Shown here piece by piece: positions 25,820-34,676 of a stretch of DNA of 64,000 nt. Within the stretch, counting starts at the first letter, position 1, and each line of letters begins with the position of its first letter. Source of the stretch: Promethearchaeati archaeon (lineage in GTDB: Archaea > Asgardarchaeota > Heimdallarchaeia > Heimdallarchaeales > Heimdallarchaeaceae); the NCBI GenBank assembly GCA_013166775.1, contig JABLTJ010000027.1, positions 1 through 64,000 of the forward strand, read 5' to 3'. A program made the position numbers and the translations under genes. The notes beneath the pieces are model-generated. The model was not told the origin of the DNA. It did no database searches and was given only the letters and a program-made list of their open reading frames with translations.

Positions 25820-26281
25820 ATGATTGAAGAATCGGATATTAAGAAAATTATAAGAGAACTATTGGCATCACAACTCTTCTGTGTTTTAACTACTAATTTA
25901 GCACAAAGTCATTTTCCTTACTCTTCCCTTGTAGCTTCTCTTAATTCTGATGACCTCAAACACATTCATTTTGCAACATCAAGAAAAACAACTAAATTCA
26001 CAAATCTCTTATCTGATCCAAAAGTCTGCATGTTCTTTGATAATCGTTCGAATGAGTTAGAAGATGTTACCAAAGCAGTTACTGCTACAGTTTTAGGGAA
26101 AGTAGAGGAGCTAGACAAAGAAACCAATAAAGAGATTTTGCGAAGGTTTATCGAAAAATATCCACAACTCAAAGATTTTGTAGAGAAACAGAGCACTGCT
26201 TTTCTACGAATAATTGTTGATGAATATATAGTAGTGCATAATTTCCATAAAACTTTGAGATTAACCTTAAGTGACAATTGA
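25820..26281 (+). CDS. Pyridoxamine-phosphate-oxidase-fold flavoprotein
   Basis: 153 residues in the split-barrel fold: FCVLTTNLAQSHFPYSSLVA, IHFATSRKTTKFTNLLSDPKV and ATVLGKVEELDKETNKEI follow the order of PNPOx-like FMN or F420 binding proteins. Most such small archaeal members are oxidoreductases of unknown substrate rather than true PdxH. It ends in TGA, followed by a 67-base gap before the next gene on the same strand. Confidence 0.85.
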   Translation: MIEESDIKKIIRELLASQLFCVLTTNLAQSHFPYSSLVASLNSDDLKHIHFATSRKTTKFTNLLSDPKVCMFFDNRSNELEDVTKAVTATVLGKVEELDKETNKEILRRFIEKYPQLKDFVEKQSTAFLRIIVDEYIVVHNFHKTLRLTLSDN

Positions 26282-26348
26282 AGTAAGAAGTTTTTTTGTA
26301 AATCCACAACATATTTTATTCTAATCAACTAGAATTAGTTTGATAAAG

Positions 26349-26807
26349 ATGATTTTTCCAGAGGTAAAAGGATCTAATTTAGAAAAGAAGAAATACAAAA
26401 TTCCTCAAGATTTAGAAGGAACTATAAACATTGTAACTGTTGCTTTTCAACAATGGCATCAAGGTTTAGTTAACACCTGGGTTCCATTTTTAGAAGAATT
26501 GAAGCAAACTCACACAGAGATTTATTTCTATGAATTTCCTACAATCAACAGAGGATATAAGGGGATGAGATTCATAATTGATGGGGGGATGAGAATGGGT
26601 ATTCCAGATAAAGAGATTCGAGATAGAACTATAACACTTTATTTAGATAAGAAAAAATTCATGCAGAATCTTACAATCGAAAATGATGAGGATATTATAA
26701 CTTATGTCCTAAACAATAAAGGTGAAATTTTCACTAAAATTGAAGGGGAATACACATCTGAAAAAGGAAACAAAATAAAGAGTCGAGTTGAAGAATTACT
26801 AAAATAG
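26349..26807 (+). CDS. Uncharacterised protein, possibly thioredoxin-like fold
   Basis: 152 residues. The sequence pattern (TINIVTVAFQQWHQGLVNTW near residue 28, YEFPTI, R-x-x-I-D-G-G-M-R, ITLYLDKKKF) suggests an alternating beta/alpha fold like the ATP10/thioredoxin-like group, without a CxxC. This is a weak resemblance. The ATG at 26349 is preferred over a TTG three codons earlier. It is followed after 18 bases by a second small gene, so the two are probably co-transcribed. Confidence 0.5.
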   Translation: MIFPEVKGSNLEKKKYKIPQDLEGTINIVTVAFQQWHQGLVNTWVPFLEELKQTHTEIYFYEFPTINRGYKGMRFIIDGGMRMGIPDKEIRDRTITLYLDKKKFMQNLTIENDEDIITYVLNNKGEIFTKIEGEYTSEKGNKIKSRVEELLK

Positions 26808-26825
26808 TATATTTAGAATAGAATA

Positions 26826-27203
26826 ATGGTGATAAAAATTCCTCATGTAGTTTTAGAAGGAGAAATTAAAACACGAGAAATTAAAACACAGGATATATTT
26901 AAAGAAATTGAACCTCTCTTCATTAAGGAAGAAAACTTGCTTATTCGATCTACCAATTCATTTCTTTCACTTGATGAGTCAACTATTCTCATTGAAATCC
27001 TAGTTATAGAAAAAAATATTAAAAATCAGTTCTTTGCAATTGTTAATCAACGGGAGGATGGTGTAGTTGTTCGCATACATCCTATGGTAGAAGTGGAAAA
27101 AACTAATGGAGTCAAGAAATCTTTAGCTGAAATAGGCAAGCAAGTTCTTACAAAATTTAAAGGAACAAAAGTAGGTAAAACTAATCTTTCTGAATTTCTA
27201 TAG
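26826..27203 (+). CDS. Uncharacterised soluble protein, 125 residues
   Basis: Lys/Glu/Ile-rich protein, predicted alpha/beta, with no cysteine cluster, signal peptide or membrane helix. It starts 18 bases after the preceding gene and converges on the Ddn-like gene with an 11-base gap. No family recognised; coding character is clear from composition and from sharing the neighbouring gene's strand and spacing. Confidence 0.55.
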   Translation: MVIKIPHVVLEGEIKTREIKTQDIFKEIEPLFIKEENLLIRSTNSFLSLDESTILIEILVIEKNIKNQFFAIVNQREDGVVVRIHPMVEVEKTNGVKKSLAEIGKQVLTKFKGTKVGKTNLSEFL

Positions 27204-27213
27204 ATTAGAAGTT

Positions 27214-27768
27214 TTATTTTTTATGCAATTTAATTACAGAGAGTTTGTCTGCTATAAAAGAAAAATCTACAGTATTAACATCATCTTTTCTCTTTCTCCA
27301 ACCAAAGACAAATCTAGGCAATATTGGAACATTTGTTACGAACCATTTAAAGACCTTGACGATTTCTTCTTTCTCTTCAATTATCTCGAACTTAACAGGA
27401 TATTTTTTGAAACCCTTTTTAATTGAAACATCATCAGGATCAGCTTTCATGTTCCTAAACCAGTCGGCTTTATTCCCTCTACCTACAAAAATATGAATAA
27501 CTCCATCAATAATTTGATGTTCTATAGGAGTAATTCTCTCTAGACCACTCTTTCTCCCTTTAGTATAAATTAATATCAAGAATCTTCCAAGTCCAATTAA
27601 AGGAATTATTCCCATTTTGTAAAAAGGTTTAACCAGATATTTATTCATGAATTTGAAACGTTTTAGGAACTTCTTCTGTTGCTTTTTATCTGCTAAAAGA
27701 AAGCTATATTCAAAAGATCCTTTCCTTGGAAGAAAAACGTTATTATCATATTCTATCAAATCAGTCAT
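27214..27768 (-). CDS. Ddn-like deazaflavin (F420)-dependent nitroreductase-family protein
   Basis: 184 residues. The central IYTKGRKSGLERITPIEHQI, then HIFVGRGNKADWFRNMKADP, is the signature of the DUF385/Ddn family, which binds F420H2 on a split-barrel fold and reduces quinones or nitro compounds. An N-terminal amphipathic stretch (about 25-60) may tether it to the membrane, as in mycobacterial relatives. The ATG at 27768 has GTGATTGAA upstream and is favoured over the GTG three codons earlier. It fits with the F420-type oxidoreductase at 16965. Confidence 0.85.
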   Translation of the reverse strand: MTDLIEYDNNVFLPRKGSFEYSFLLADKKQQKKFLKRFKFMNKYLVKPFYKMGIIPLIGLGRFLILIYTKGRKSGLERITPIEHQIIDGVIHIFVGRGNKADWFRNMKADPDDVSIKKGFKKYPVKFEIIEEKEEIVKVFKWFVTNVPILPRFVFGWRKRKDDVNTVDFSFIADKLSVIKLHKK

Positions 27769-27842
27769 TTCAATCACTAAAGATAGAAAATCTTTCTTTT
27801 AAGGTTTAGTTTTTATCAAAATAAGAGTTTTTTCGAAACGAT

Positions 27843-27850
27843 TTATATAG
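27843..27850 (+). promoter_or_regulatory. TATA box of a leaderless gene
   Basis: TTATATAG, preceded by an AT-rich BRE-like stretch, lies 30 bases upstream of the ATG at 27873, the spacing expected for a leaderless transcript. Confidence 0.55.
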
Positions 27851-27872
27851 CAAGAGTATTAAAAACAAAGGT

Positions 27873-28236
27873 ATGGAATGTAAAAAGATTCTGCAGAAAT
27901 CCTCTGTAATCCTTCTCATCCTTCTTCTGTACAAACCTAAGTCCTAAATTACATACTATCTCAACTGTAGATCTTCATGACTTTGATGGAGCTAGGTTAG
28001 CTGATGGTGATGTGATTTTAGCTGATAGTAATCTACTAATAAATGCCTTATTCGAATTACCATTGAATTTTGCTGATACATATGAGATTAAAGTTGGAAA
28101 TGATTATACTGGTTACTACCACTTCATTCTAAAATCAGATGTAACAACTAGTATTGGCTTTAGCTTCTCAATAATTGGAGTAGCAATTGTTGCTATTGGA
28201 ACAAGTGTTTATGTTTTAAAACGAAAGAAAAAGTAA
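27873..28236 (+). pseudogene. Small membrane-anchored secreted protein with a frameshift after the signal peptide
   Basis: The ATG at 27873 opens a signal peptide (MECKKILQKSSVILLILLL). That frame stops at 27945-27947, while the +1 frame, open from 27910, continues with about 85 extracytoplasmic residues, a membrane helix (about the last 30-10 residues) and KRKKK. A single indel near 27930 would restore one protein of about 120 residues. The promoter at 27843 is intact. The break could be decay, an assembly error or a phase switch. Confidence 0.6.
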
Positions 28237-28471
28237 GTTGGGAAAACTTTCTAGTTTTCCTTTTCTATTTCTCCACTAAGATTTTTTAATTATTGTTTCA
28301 GATATCATTGATATCTCAATTTTTCAAACTAAAATATTTACTCCTTACAAATTTTAAATTATATATTTTCAAAGATGATTTTGTTCAATTCAGAAAGAAC
28401 TTCTTGATTTGGTGATTGGAATATATTTAGACTCTTGTTATTGTTATTTGAAGCATAATTCAAGATTTTTT

Positions 28472-29356
28472 CTAAGGTAGCGTTGAATGTTCTTTTTTAG
28501 AAAATTCGTTAGGATTCAAGCTGCACCAAACGAAATCTGAGGTATACAATCGTGTCATAGACTTGATAGATTTTGTTTCTTGAATATCCATTGAAGGGAG
28601 GAAATCTTTTAACGTATCAAACCATGCACGTTGCTCATCTCTATAATTCGGATTATTATCTTTTGAAACTGTTTTTTCACATAATCTTAACCATTTATTC
28701 TTATCAAATTCTAAATTTACGTCTTCAGGATAATTTTTTAGTGTTAACGCTCTTAATTGGTTAAAATGCGTTGATTCATCAAATTCAATAATTTTTCCTT
28801 GATTTATGACATAAAAATTACAGGTCGGAAGCCTTGTTGTTTGCACAAAATCATTTAAACCTCTAAAAGATTGTAATAATTCATAGATATTTTTCAATGC
28901 GTCATAGTATTTAGTATTTATAAAATCCTCAGGTTTTGTACCAACAGTAACATGGTAATCAACTTTGATTTTTCCATAAATATGTTCTAAGATTCCTTTA
29001 ATAATATTCTTACATTTTAAACAATTTTCACTTGAGTGAATCTTCGTCAGTGACACTATATTCTGATTGTTCAGATATTCGAGAGTCTTTGTGTCCAATG
29101 AGCACAGATCTACTATTGTAAATCCTAAATTCTCAAGAATCGCATTACTCTCGTCTTCATCTCTTAACTTTGATTTATCTAATGTTTCCCCACTTATATA
29201 TTTGTTAGACAATGAAACAACATATTCTGGGGGGTAATAATGGTTTTTGTATTCTACGAGATACTTTTTTGAACCTCTACCATCTGGAACGCCATAATCT
29301 TTGATTTCATTAATAGATTGAACAATATGTATCATTTCTATTTGTTCTTGTATCAT
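28472..29356 (-). CDS. Protein with ScoMcrA-head-like N-terminal domain, possible restriction factor
   Basis: About 294 residues. The first 90 (INEIKDYGVPDGRGSKKYLV, YYPPEYVVSLSNKYISGETL, AILENLGFTIVDL) resemble the head domain found at the start of McrA-type HNH nucleases and related archaeal proteins. A CLKC pair follows near residue 115. The C-terminal part has conserved-looking IIEFDESTHFNQLR and YRDEQRAWFDTLKDFLP, which could form a nuclease-like acidic centre. No HNH motif is visible. Role in DNA restriction is inference from the N-terminal domain. There is no methyltransferase nearby. Confidence 0.5.
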   Translation of the reverse strand: MIQEQIEMIHIVQSINEIKDYGVPDGRGSKKYLVEYKNHYYPPEYVVSLSNKYISGETLDKSKLRDEDESNAILENLGFTIVDLCSLDTKTLEYLNNQNIVSLTKIHSSENCLKCKNIIKGILEHIYGKIKVDYHVTVGTKPEDFINTKYYDALKNIYELLQSFRGLNDFVQTTRLPTCNFYVINQGKIIEFDESTHFNQLRALTLKNYPEDVNLEFDKNKWLRLCEKTVSKDNNPNYRDEQRAWFDTLKDFLPSMDIQETKSIKSMTRLYTSDFVWCSLNPNEFSKKEHSTLP

Positions 29357-29517
29357 ATTACTATTCAAAATTCAGAAGAAATCTATTCTTATAGTAATTG
29401 TTATTTAAATAATTAAAGTAATTTATACAAAAAGAAAAATTAGTGTTGGATTTGGTCTTTACTTCATTAAACGAAAAGAAAATAAATAGATTGGAAAAAC
29501 TCCAATCATTATTTTAG

Positions 29518-30576
29518 TCAACTAATTTCTTTCTTTTTGGCTATAGTATCGTCAACAATCGATTCGATTCTTTGTTTGAAGAGTTTTATTGCTCTGTTCT
29601 GAGCTTCCACATCGTCAAGGATTTTTTCTATTATTCTTTGTCTGTGCTTCTCTAAAATATGATTTATCAGATCTTCCTTAACCTTAATTAGGTCAACTTC
29701 TTTTACTTCAACGACTTCCTCGAGAGGTTCTGCTGCTACATCTGCAACTACCTCTTGAACAATCTCTTCTGCAGTTATCACAGGTTCTCTGTAAACTTCT
29801 TCGACAACTTCCTCTATAACTTCTTCAACGTCTTCTACTGGCTCTTCAATAACTTCCTCAGTGACTTCTTCAACAACTTCCTCAATTATTTCCTCGACAG
29901 GTTCTTCAGCAGGTTCTTCAATTACTTCCACCAAAGGTTCTTCAACTATTTCTTCAACTTCTTCTAGTTCGGCTTCTGCAATTTCTTTCTCTTCCTCAAG
30001 CACTTTCTCCATTAGATTACCGACCAGATCATCTATTCTAGAGACTGCTTCATCAACAAGTTTAGCTATAGCTTTTCCAGATAGTTCCATACCTTTTTTT
30101 CTTACTATTTCATCTGCAGGTAAAGCAGCTTCTATTTTCAGTCCTACAGTAAGTACAATGAACTTAGTTAGAGCACTCTTTACTTCGTCCAAACCTAGTT
30201 CCTTGATGGTTTCAAGATTTAAATTAACAGGTTCTAGTTCTTCCATAGCTTCTTTGATTTCTTCTTTTAATTTGTCAATCTTCTCTTGAAGTTCATTTCT
30301 ATTCTCTTCGTCAGTTTCTTCTTCCTTTTTCTTCTTCTTTTCCTCTATCTTTCGTTTATTCTTGACTATTTTCTTGTTTTTGTCTTTAACGAGTTCTTTT
30401 AATTTATCCGAATACAGTTGTATGAACCGGGGGATATATTCTTCAATTAATTCCTTAATCTCATTAATCATTGCTTCGTCAACGGGATTCTTTGGGACTT
30501 CAATATCAGGTACTTCAACATCAGGTACTTCAACATTAGGAACTTTAGGGGCTTTATCTTTTATTTTTTTAAACAT
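29518..30576 (-). CDS. Glu-rich coiled-coil protein of unknown function
   Basis: 352 residues. An N-terminal run of EVPD-type repeats (about 15-33) is followed by a long charged coiled coil rich in Lys/Glu (about 40-115), a helical globular part (120-195) and a stretch of about 90 residues composed mostly of E, V, I, P and T (EEVVEEVTEEVIEEPVEDVE and similar). A final helical segment ends in KKKEIS. It is soluble and extremely acidic. The ATG follows AAGGTGAA. It may be a structural or scaffold protein; no family was recognised. Confidence 0.75.
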   Translation of the reverse strand: MFKKIKDKAPKVPNVEVPDVEVPDIEVPKNPVDEAMINEIKELIEEYIPRFIQLYSDKLKELVKDKNKKIVKNKRKIEEKKKKKEEETDEENRNELQEKIDKLKEEIKEAMEELEPVNLNLETIKELGLDEVKSALTKFIVLTVGLKIEAALPADEIVRKKGMELSGKAIAKLVDEAVSRIDDLVGNLMEKVLEEEKEIAEAELEEVEEIVEEPLVEVIEEPAEEPVEEIIEEVVEEVTEEVIEEPVEDVEEVIEEVVEEVYREPVITAEEIVQEVVADVAAEPLEEVVEVKEVDLIKVKEDLINHILEKHRQRIIEKILDDVEAQNRAIKLFKQRIESIVDDTIAKKKEIS

Positions 30577-30699
30577 GCCAATTCACCTTGATTTTCATAT
30601 ATCAATCTTATAATTAAATCAAAAATAACTAGTAATTTGAATATAATAACTGTTTTGCACAAATTTACATGCTTAGTTGGTTTTTCCTTTTCTTATTTA

Positions 30700-31635
30700 C
30701 TAAACACTAAAACCTAAGATATATCTTATCAGTCGTTCAATTCCTATTCCTAATCCAGCTGATCTTTTTCCATCATTTTCCATCATGTCTAAATACCATT
30801 TGTATTCAGAGATATTTTTTCCAGATAACTTCAAATGCTCGATTATTTTATTAACTTTAATTTCTCTTTCTCCACCACTTGAAGCTTCTCCAAATCCTTC
30901 TGGGTAGATTAGATTCATTGATAATAGATTACCTGGTTTATTGGGATCTTCTCTGTAATAAAAACCTCTCGAGCCTACTGGATAGTCTACAATCCAGAAT
31001 GGTTTCTTTGCTTGTTTAGATAATTCTTCTTCAACTTCCAATGGTACTGTTTCCCCATAAATTAATGGATAATCCAAAGATGCTGCTACTTCAAAAAGCT
31101 TTGAATAAGTCATTCTTGGGAAAGGAGTTGTAGGGACATTAAACTCTCGTTCTAGTTGTTCGAGTATCCGTGCGTTAATCAATTTCACATTTTGAAATAA
31201 TCTCTCTAGAAAGACTTCCGTCTTTCTCATTACATCATAAATAGTCTTCTCTCTCATTTCTAAATCTAGCTGGTACAATTCACATAAATGACTCGAAGTG
31301 CTAGTTTTAGATAAAGGTTCCAATCTTATGTTTGGTGAAAGAGTATACACTCTATCAAAAGTACGGATTAATGCTTGCTTATAGATAAGCATGTTACTTG
31401 TCAACCAATTAGGAGCACCATAATAATCATTTGAGACTCTACCAGATCTTCTATCAAATGGATCTCTTGATGGTTTAATCACAGGAGCTAAAACTTCGAT
31501 GAAGTTTAAATCATCCAATATTCTTCTACTCTGATTGAGTACTACATGCTGAACAGAGAGAGCTGCTTTTATTTCATCTGTTATTGTTTCTATATATCTT
31601 GGAATTTCTTCTTTCTCTTTATCCAACACAATCAT
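30700..31635 (-). CDS. Archaeal asparagine synthetase A (AsnRS-like)
   Basis: About 311 residues, a class II aminoacyl-tRNA-synthetase catalytic core with no anticodon-binding domain. It is closest to the archaeal AsnRS paralogue that makes asparagine from aspartate and ammonia. FIEVLAPVIKPSRDPF, LSPNIRLEP, FGEASSGGERE and the motif 3 AGLGIGIERLIRYILG are visible. The ATG at 31635 has GGAGGAATAATA directly upstream; the reading that begins at 31719 adds 28 unrelated residues and would include that site. It acts in the cytosol and is probably monocistronic. Confidence 0.88.
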   Translation of the reverse strand: MIVLDKEKEEIPRYIETITDEIKAALSVQHVVLNQSRRILDDLNFIEVLAPVIKPSRDPFDRRSGRVSNDYYGAPNWLTSNMLIYKQALIRTFDRVYTLSPNIRLEPLSKTSTSSHLCELYQLDLEMREKTIYDVMRKTEVFLERLFQNVKLINARILEQLEREFNVPTTPFPRMTYSKLFEVAASLDYPLIYGETVPLEVEEELSKQAKKPFWIVDYPVGSRGFYYREDPNKPGNLLSMNLIYPEGFGEASSGGEREIKVNKIIEHLKLSGKNISEYKWYLDMMENDGKRSAGLGIGIERLIRYILGFSV

Positions 31636-31750
31636 TATTATTCCTCCGTATGTAATCCAATTATTTCCCTCGGATACATATAAAGTATATTTCTCAGTGA
31701 GAGAATATTCTTCGAACAAAGAACGAAAATGAAAAAACAGAAGAAAAAAA

Positions 31751-31778
31751 ATAAAAAAAAAACTAGCTCAAAGAGCTA
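31751..31778 (-). terminator. Intrinsic-type hairpin terminator
   Basis: On the minus strand, CTAGCTC-TTT-GAGCTAG is a perfect 7-bp stem followed by ten T. It begins at the TAG stop of the glycerophosphodiesterase gene. The stem core is the same as at 2245-2267. Confidence 0.75.
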
Positions 31779-33299
31779 GATATTCTTTTTCATTTTAACA
31801 TACTTCAGTATTAAAATAAGAACTATTCCTACAACTTCGATTATTATCCATATTCCAATATAGAGTCCTTTTGATAAGTACCAAGTAGGCCTAGTCATTT
31901 CGATGAAATCAGCAGGTTCATTTGTTGTTACATAGCTTACCCCAAGAGCCCATGCTTGTTGGAAGCTTAGTTTCAAATCTACCGTATAGATGTTAACCAT
32001 TATTCCAGCTTCTATGTATTCCTTGAAAATCTTGTTCGATAAGCTATAATGTGTATTTATCATATCGTATCCTTTATCATCAAAATCTTCAGGAGTAGGA
32101 GGTTCATCTCCTATGTTTAGCATTGAATTTATCTCTGGAGCTAAAGATTCTACTTGATCTAATATTGCTTCATTCGGACTTTGAACCCAGATTTGATCAT
32201 CCATATCTGCTTCAATTAACACATCTAGAACAATATCTGAAAATTGATCAAAGTATGGATGATTGTCTGATATATATTTGAGTTCAACATTAAGAAGTAG
32301 GTTAGTATCATTAACATAATCCAACAGTTCTTCCAGTGTTGGAAGCATAGCGATTTCGTAGTCATCTAGTAAATCTGTTGGTATCTTTCCTTCATTTATA
32401 GTACCATACGGATCCGTTGTCGTAAACCATGCTCCTGCATTTAATGATGTTAGCTCTGCAATTGTGAAATTATCAGCAAGGTAATTTTCTCTACTTGGAA
32501 AGACTTCTTCTGCATCAGTTGTCCTCTCCAATGTGCTATCATGTAAGAGGAAAGGAATACCATCCAAACTCAACTGAACATCTATTTCCATTCCATCTGC
32601 TCCTATCTGATTGGCATAGACTGCTGCAATAACAGTATTTTCTGGTGTATAGTGTTGTCCTCCTCTATGAGCAATGATTCCTGGTTTAGCAGGAAGATCT
32701 CCACCTAATACATACACTGGCTGAAATATCATTGGAAATGCAAACAAGAATAGATAAATGATCATTAATCCTCCTAAAATAAGAGATTTTTCAACCTTAG
32801 GACTGAAGATTTTGCTTGTAGTTTTCTTCATTAATTTGCTAATCTGAGTTGATAGCGGATAAATGAAGATGATTATACAGATAATTAAGAATAGGTAGAG
32901 GTATACACTGTAATGTGCAAGCATATTCTTTATTAGAAAAGCTTCCTCTCCGAATGTTGAGATTAGATAATAGAACAGAAATATGAAAATTGCAAATACG
33001 ATAGGTGCTATAATTTTATTAGCTAGATGGGGTTTTGCTTCTTGTGTTTTTCCGATTTTTATACCATTGTTGATTACTAAATAAGCGCTATAGATTAGTG
33101 GGATAGCTATTATTCCTATTAGAAGTGCTACATAATTTATTGATGATCCGGTTAAATCTGCAAGAAAATCATTAAACTCTTCATGTAAAGGTCTCATCAT
33201 GAAGAAGAGCATTTCAAAGAAGAGTATGAATAGAAAAAACAAACTGAATAGACTTAACCATTTTTTACCTTTGAATTCTTCAAACATCTTTGAATCCAT
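31776..33299 (-). CDS. Membrane glycerophosphodiester phosphodiesterase
   Basis: 507 residues. About six membrane helices fill residues 15-195; the GDPD barrel (about 205-470) has AHRGGQHYTPENT, GADGMEIDVQLSLDG and LLHDSTLERTTD, giving the catalytic His pair and the Glu/Asp metal ligands. A last helix (about 475-500) precedes a basic end. GDPD enzymes cut glycerophosphodiesters to glycerol phosphate and alcohol, here probably on the outer face, since the barrel follows an even number of helices plus a hydrophobic stretch. It may take part in lipid headgroup turnover. Confidence 0.9.
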   Translation of the reverse strand: MDSKMFEEFKGKKWLSLFSLFFLFILFFEMLFFMMRPLHEEFNDFLADLTGSSINYVALLIGIIAIPLIYSAYLVINNGIKIGKTQEAKPHLANKIIAPIVFAIFIFLFYYLISTFGEEAFLIKNMLAHYSVYLYLFLIICIIIFIYPLSTQISKLMKKTTSKIFSPKVEKSLILGGLMIIYLFLFAFPMIFQPVYVLGGDLPAKPGIIAHRGGQHYTPENTVIAAVYANQIGADGMEIDVQLSLDGIPFLLHDSTLERTTDAEEVFPSRENYLADNFTIAELTSLNAGAWFTTTDPYGTINEGKIPTDLLDDYEIAMLPTLEELLDYVNDTNLLLNVELKYISDNHPYFDQFSDIVLDVLIEADMDDQIWVQSPNEAILDQVESLAPEINSMLNIGDEPPTPEDFDDKGYDMINTHYSLSNKIFKEYIEAGIMVNIYTVDLKLSFQQAWALGVSYVTTNEPADFIEMTRPTWYLSKGLYIGIWIIIEVVGIVLILILKYVKMKKNI

Positions 33300-33410
33300 A
33301 ATATAAAAAATAGCTTCTATATAAAATTAATATTGAGAAAAACTAAACTTTAAAACTGAAAAAAATAGTTTTTAAGTATAGTTGAAGAGATAAAGGAATT
33401 GACAATTTAA

Positions 33411-34673
33411 ATGACAAACCTGAATGAACCAGATAATGTATATGCAACTGAAAGTAGAAAAAACTTACCAATCATAATTATAGGTATTCTAGGTTTGTTT
33501 ACAATTGCTTCAGTAGGTATGCTACACACAAATGAAAAGGAATTCATCGAGGTTTTTCTACCATTAGCTTCCAATTTTCAAATCTCTCTCTATGATACAG
33601 TTTTATACATTTCTTATCTTATCTTTGGAATAATCACTGGAGTAATTTCCGATAGATTGGGAAAACGTAAAGTGTTTATTCTCGTTGGAAGTGCTGGTTC
33701 AGCTTTATTCTCTTGGTTACTAACCATTTCTCCCAGTTTTGCTAGCTTACTTGTCTTTAGATTTCTGCAGGGAACCTTCACTGTTTTGGTTTGGCAAATT
33801 TTCATGACTTTAGTATTAGATGTTTCTTCTCCAACTACACGAGGAAAGAATATGGGGATTTTTGGAACCTTTCTAGCTATATCAATGGGATTAAGTCCAC
33901 TGGTTGGAGGTTTTCTAGCTGATGTTGGAGTGTTTATGCCCTATTATGTGGCTGTAGGCTTTAGTGGAGCTGTGCTCATTCTTTCAATTTTCCTGATAAA
34001 AGAACCAGAAAATATCAGTAAAAGACCATCGTTAAAACAAAACTTCTCAGCTGCTGTAAATAATTCCAAACTAATTATTCCTGCAAGTTACAACTTCATC
34101 GATCGATTTCATATGGGGTTCATTCTCTTTGCGCTTCCACTGCTAATCCTAGATGTGTTGGATTTAGGTCCTAGCATGAGAGGAATAGCTTTAGCTATTT
34201 TTGGTTTACCTTTCATACTTTTACAATATCCTTTCGGTAAATTGAGTGATAAATATGGAAGATATATTTTTCTTATTACAGGTAGCATAGGTTATGGAAT
34301 TGTTCTAAGTTTGGTTGGTTTTCTAGGTTCTATCAGCTTTGCTTATCTTGTTTCAGCTCTCGTTTTCTTGGGAATTCTTTCTGGAATTACAAATCCAGCA
34401 AATATGGCTCTTGTTGCTGATTATGTTAAAAAAGAAGATCGTGCAATGGGGATGGGATTTTATAATTTTGCAGGAAATTTAGGTATTGTTTTGGGACCTG
34501 TAATCGGAGGAATTTTGTTGATAAATTCCAGCTACGTTGTGGCTTTCATCTGGATGGGAGTAATTGAATTTCTTGGAGTATTAATTAATACACTTCTGCT
34601 TAGATTTATGTTTAAGCAAAAGAAAGTATTCTCAAGGACAGAATATGTAACATTCATTGGTTCAGATGAATAA
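33411..34673 (+). CDS. MFS transporter
   Basis: 420 residues, twelve membrane segments. Motif A is GVISDRLGKRKVF after helix 2 and its repeat is GKLSDKYGRYIF after helix 8. GLSPLVGGFLAD and GNLGIVLGPVIGGILL mark helices 5 and 11. It belongs to the DHA1-like efflux or sugar-phosphate-like antiporters; the substrate is unknown. It is divergent from the phosphodiesterase gene with an interval of about 110 bases and ends 3 bases before the convergent acetyltransferase. Confidence 0.88.
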   Translation: MTNLNEPDNVYATESRKNLPIIIIGILGLFTIASVGMLHTNEKEFIEVFLPLASNFQISLYDTVLYISYLIFGIITGVISDRLGKRKVFILVGSAGSALFSWLLTISPSFASLLVFRFLQGTFTVLVWQIFMTLVLDVSSPTTRGKNMGIFGTFLAISMGLSPLVGGFLADVGVFMPYYVAVGFSGAVLILSIFLIKEPENISKRPSLKQNFSAAVNNSKLIIPASYNFIDRFHMGFILFALPLLILDVLDLGPSMRGIALAIFGLPFILLQYPFGKLSDKYGRYIFLITGSIGYGIVLSLVGFLGSISFAYLVSALVFLGILSGITNPANMALVADYVKKEDRAMGMGFYNFAGNLGIVLGPVIGGILLINSSYVVAFIWMGVIEFLGVLINTLLLRFMFKQKKVFSRTEYVTFIGSDE

Positions 34674-34676
34674 ATC

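Noticed and set aside
29700-29980. A repeat array, suggested by many near-identical TTCTTC and ACTTCCTC units
   Set aside because: It is the Glu-rich coding part of the gene at 29518; the units are degenerate codons with no regular spacers.
29861-30289. A long Ser-rich plus-strand ORF
   Set aside because: It is the reverse reading of the Glu-rich coding region, with biased composition and no ribosome site.
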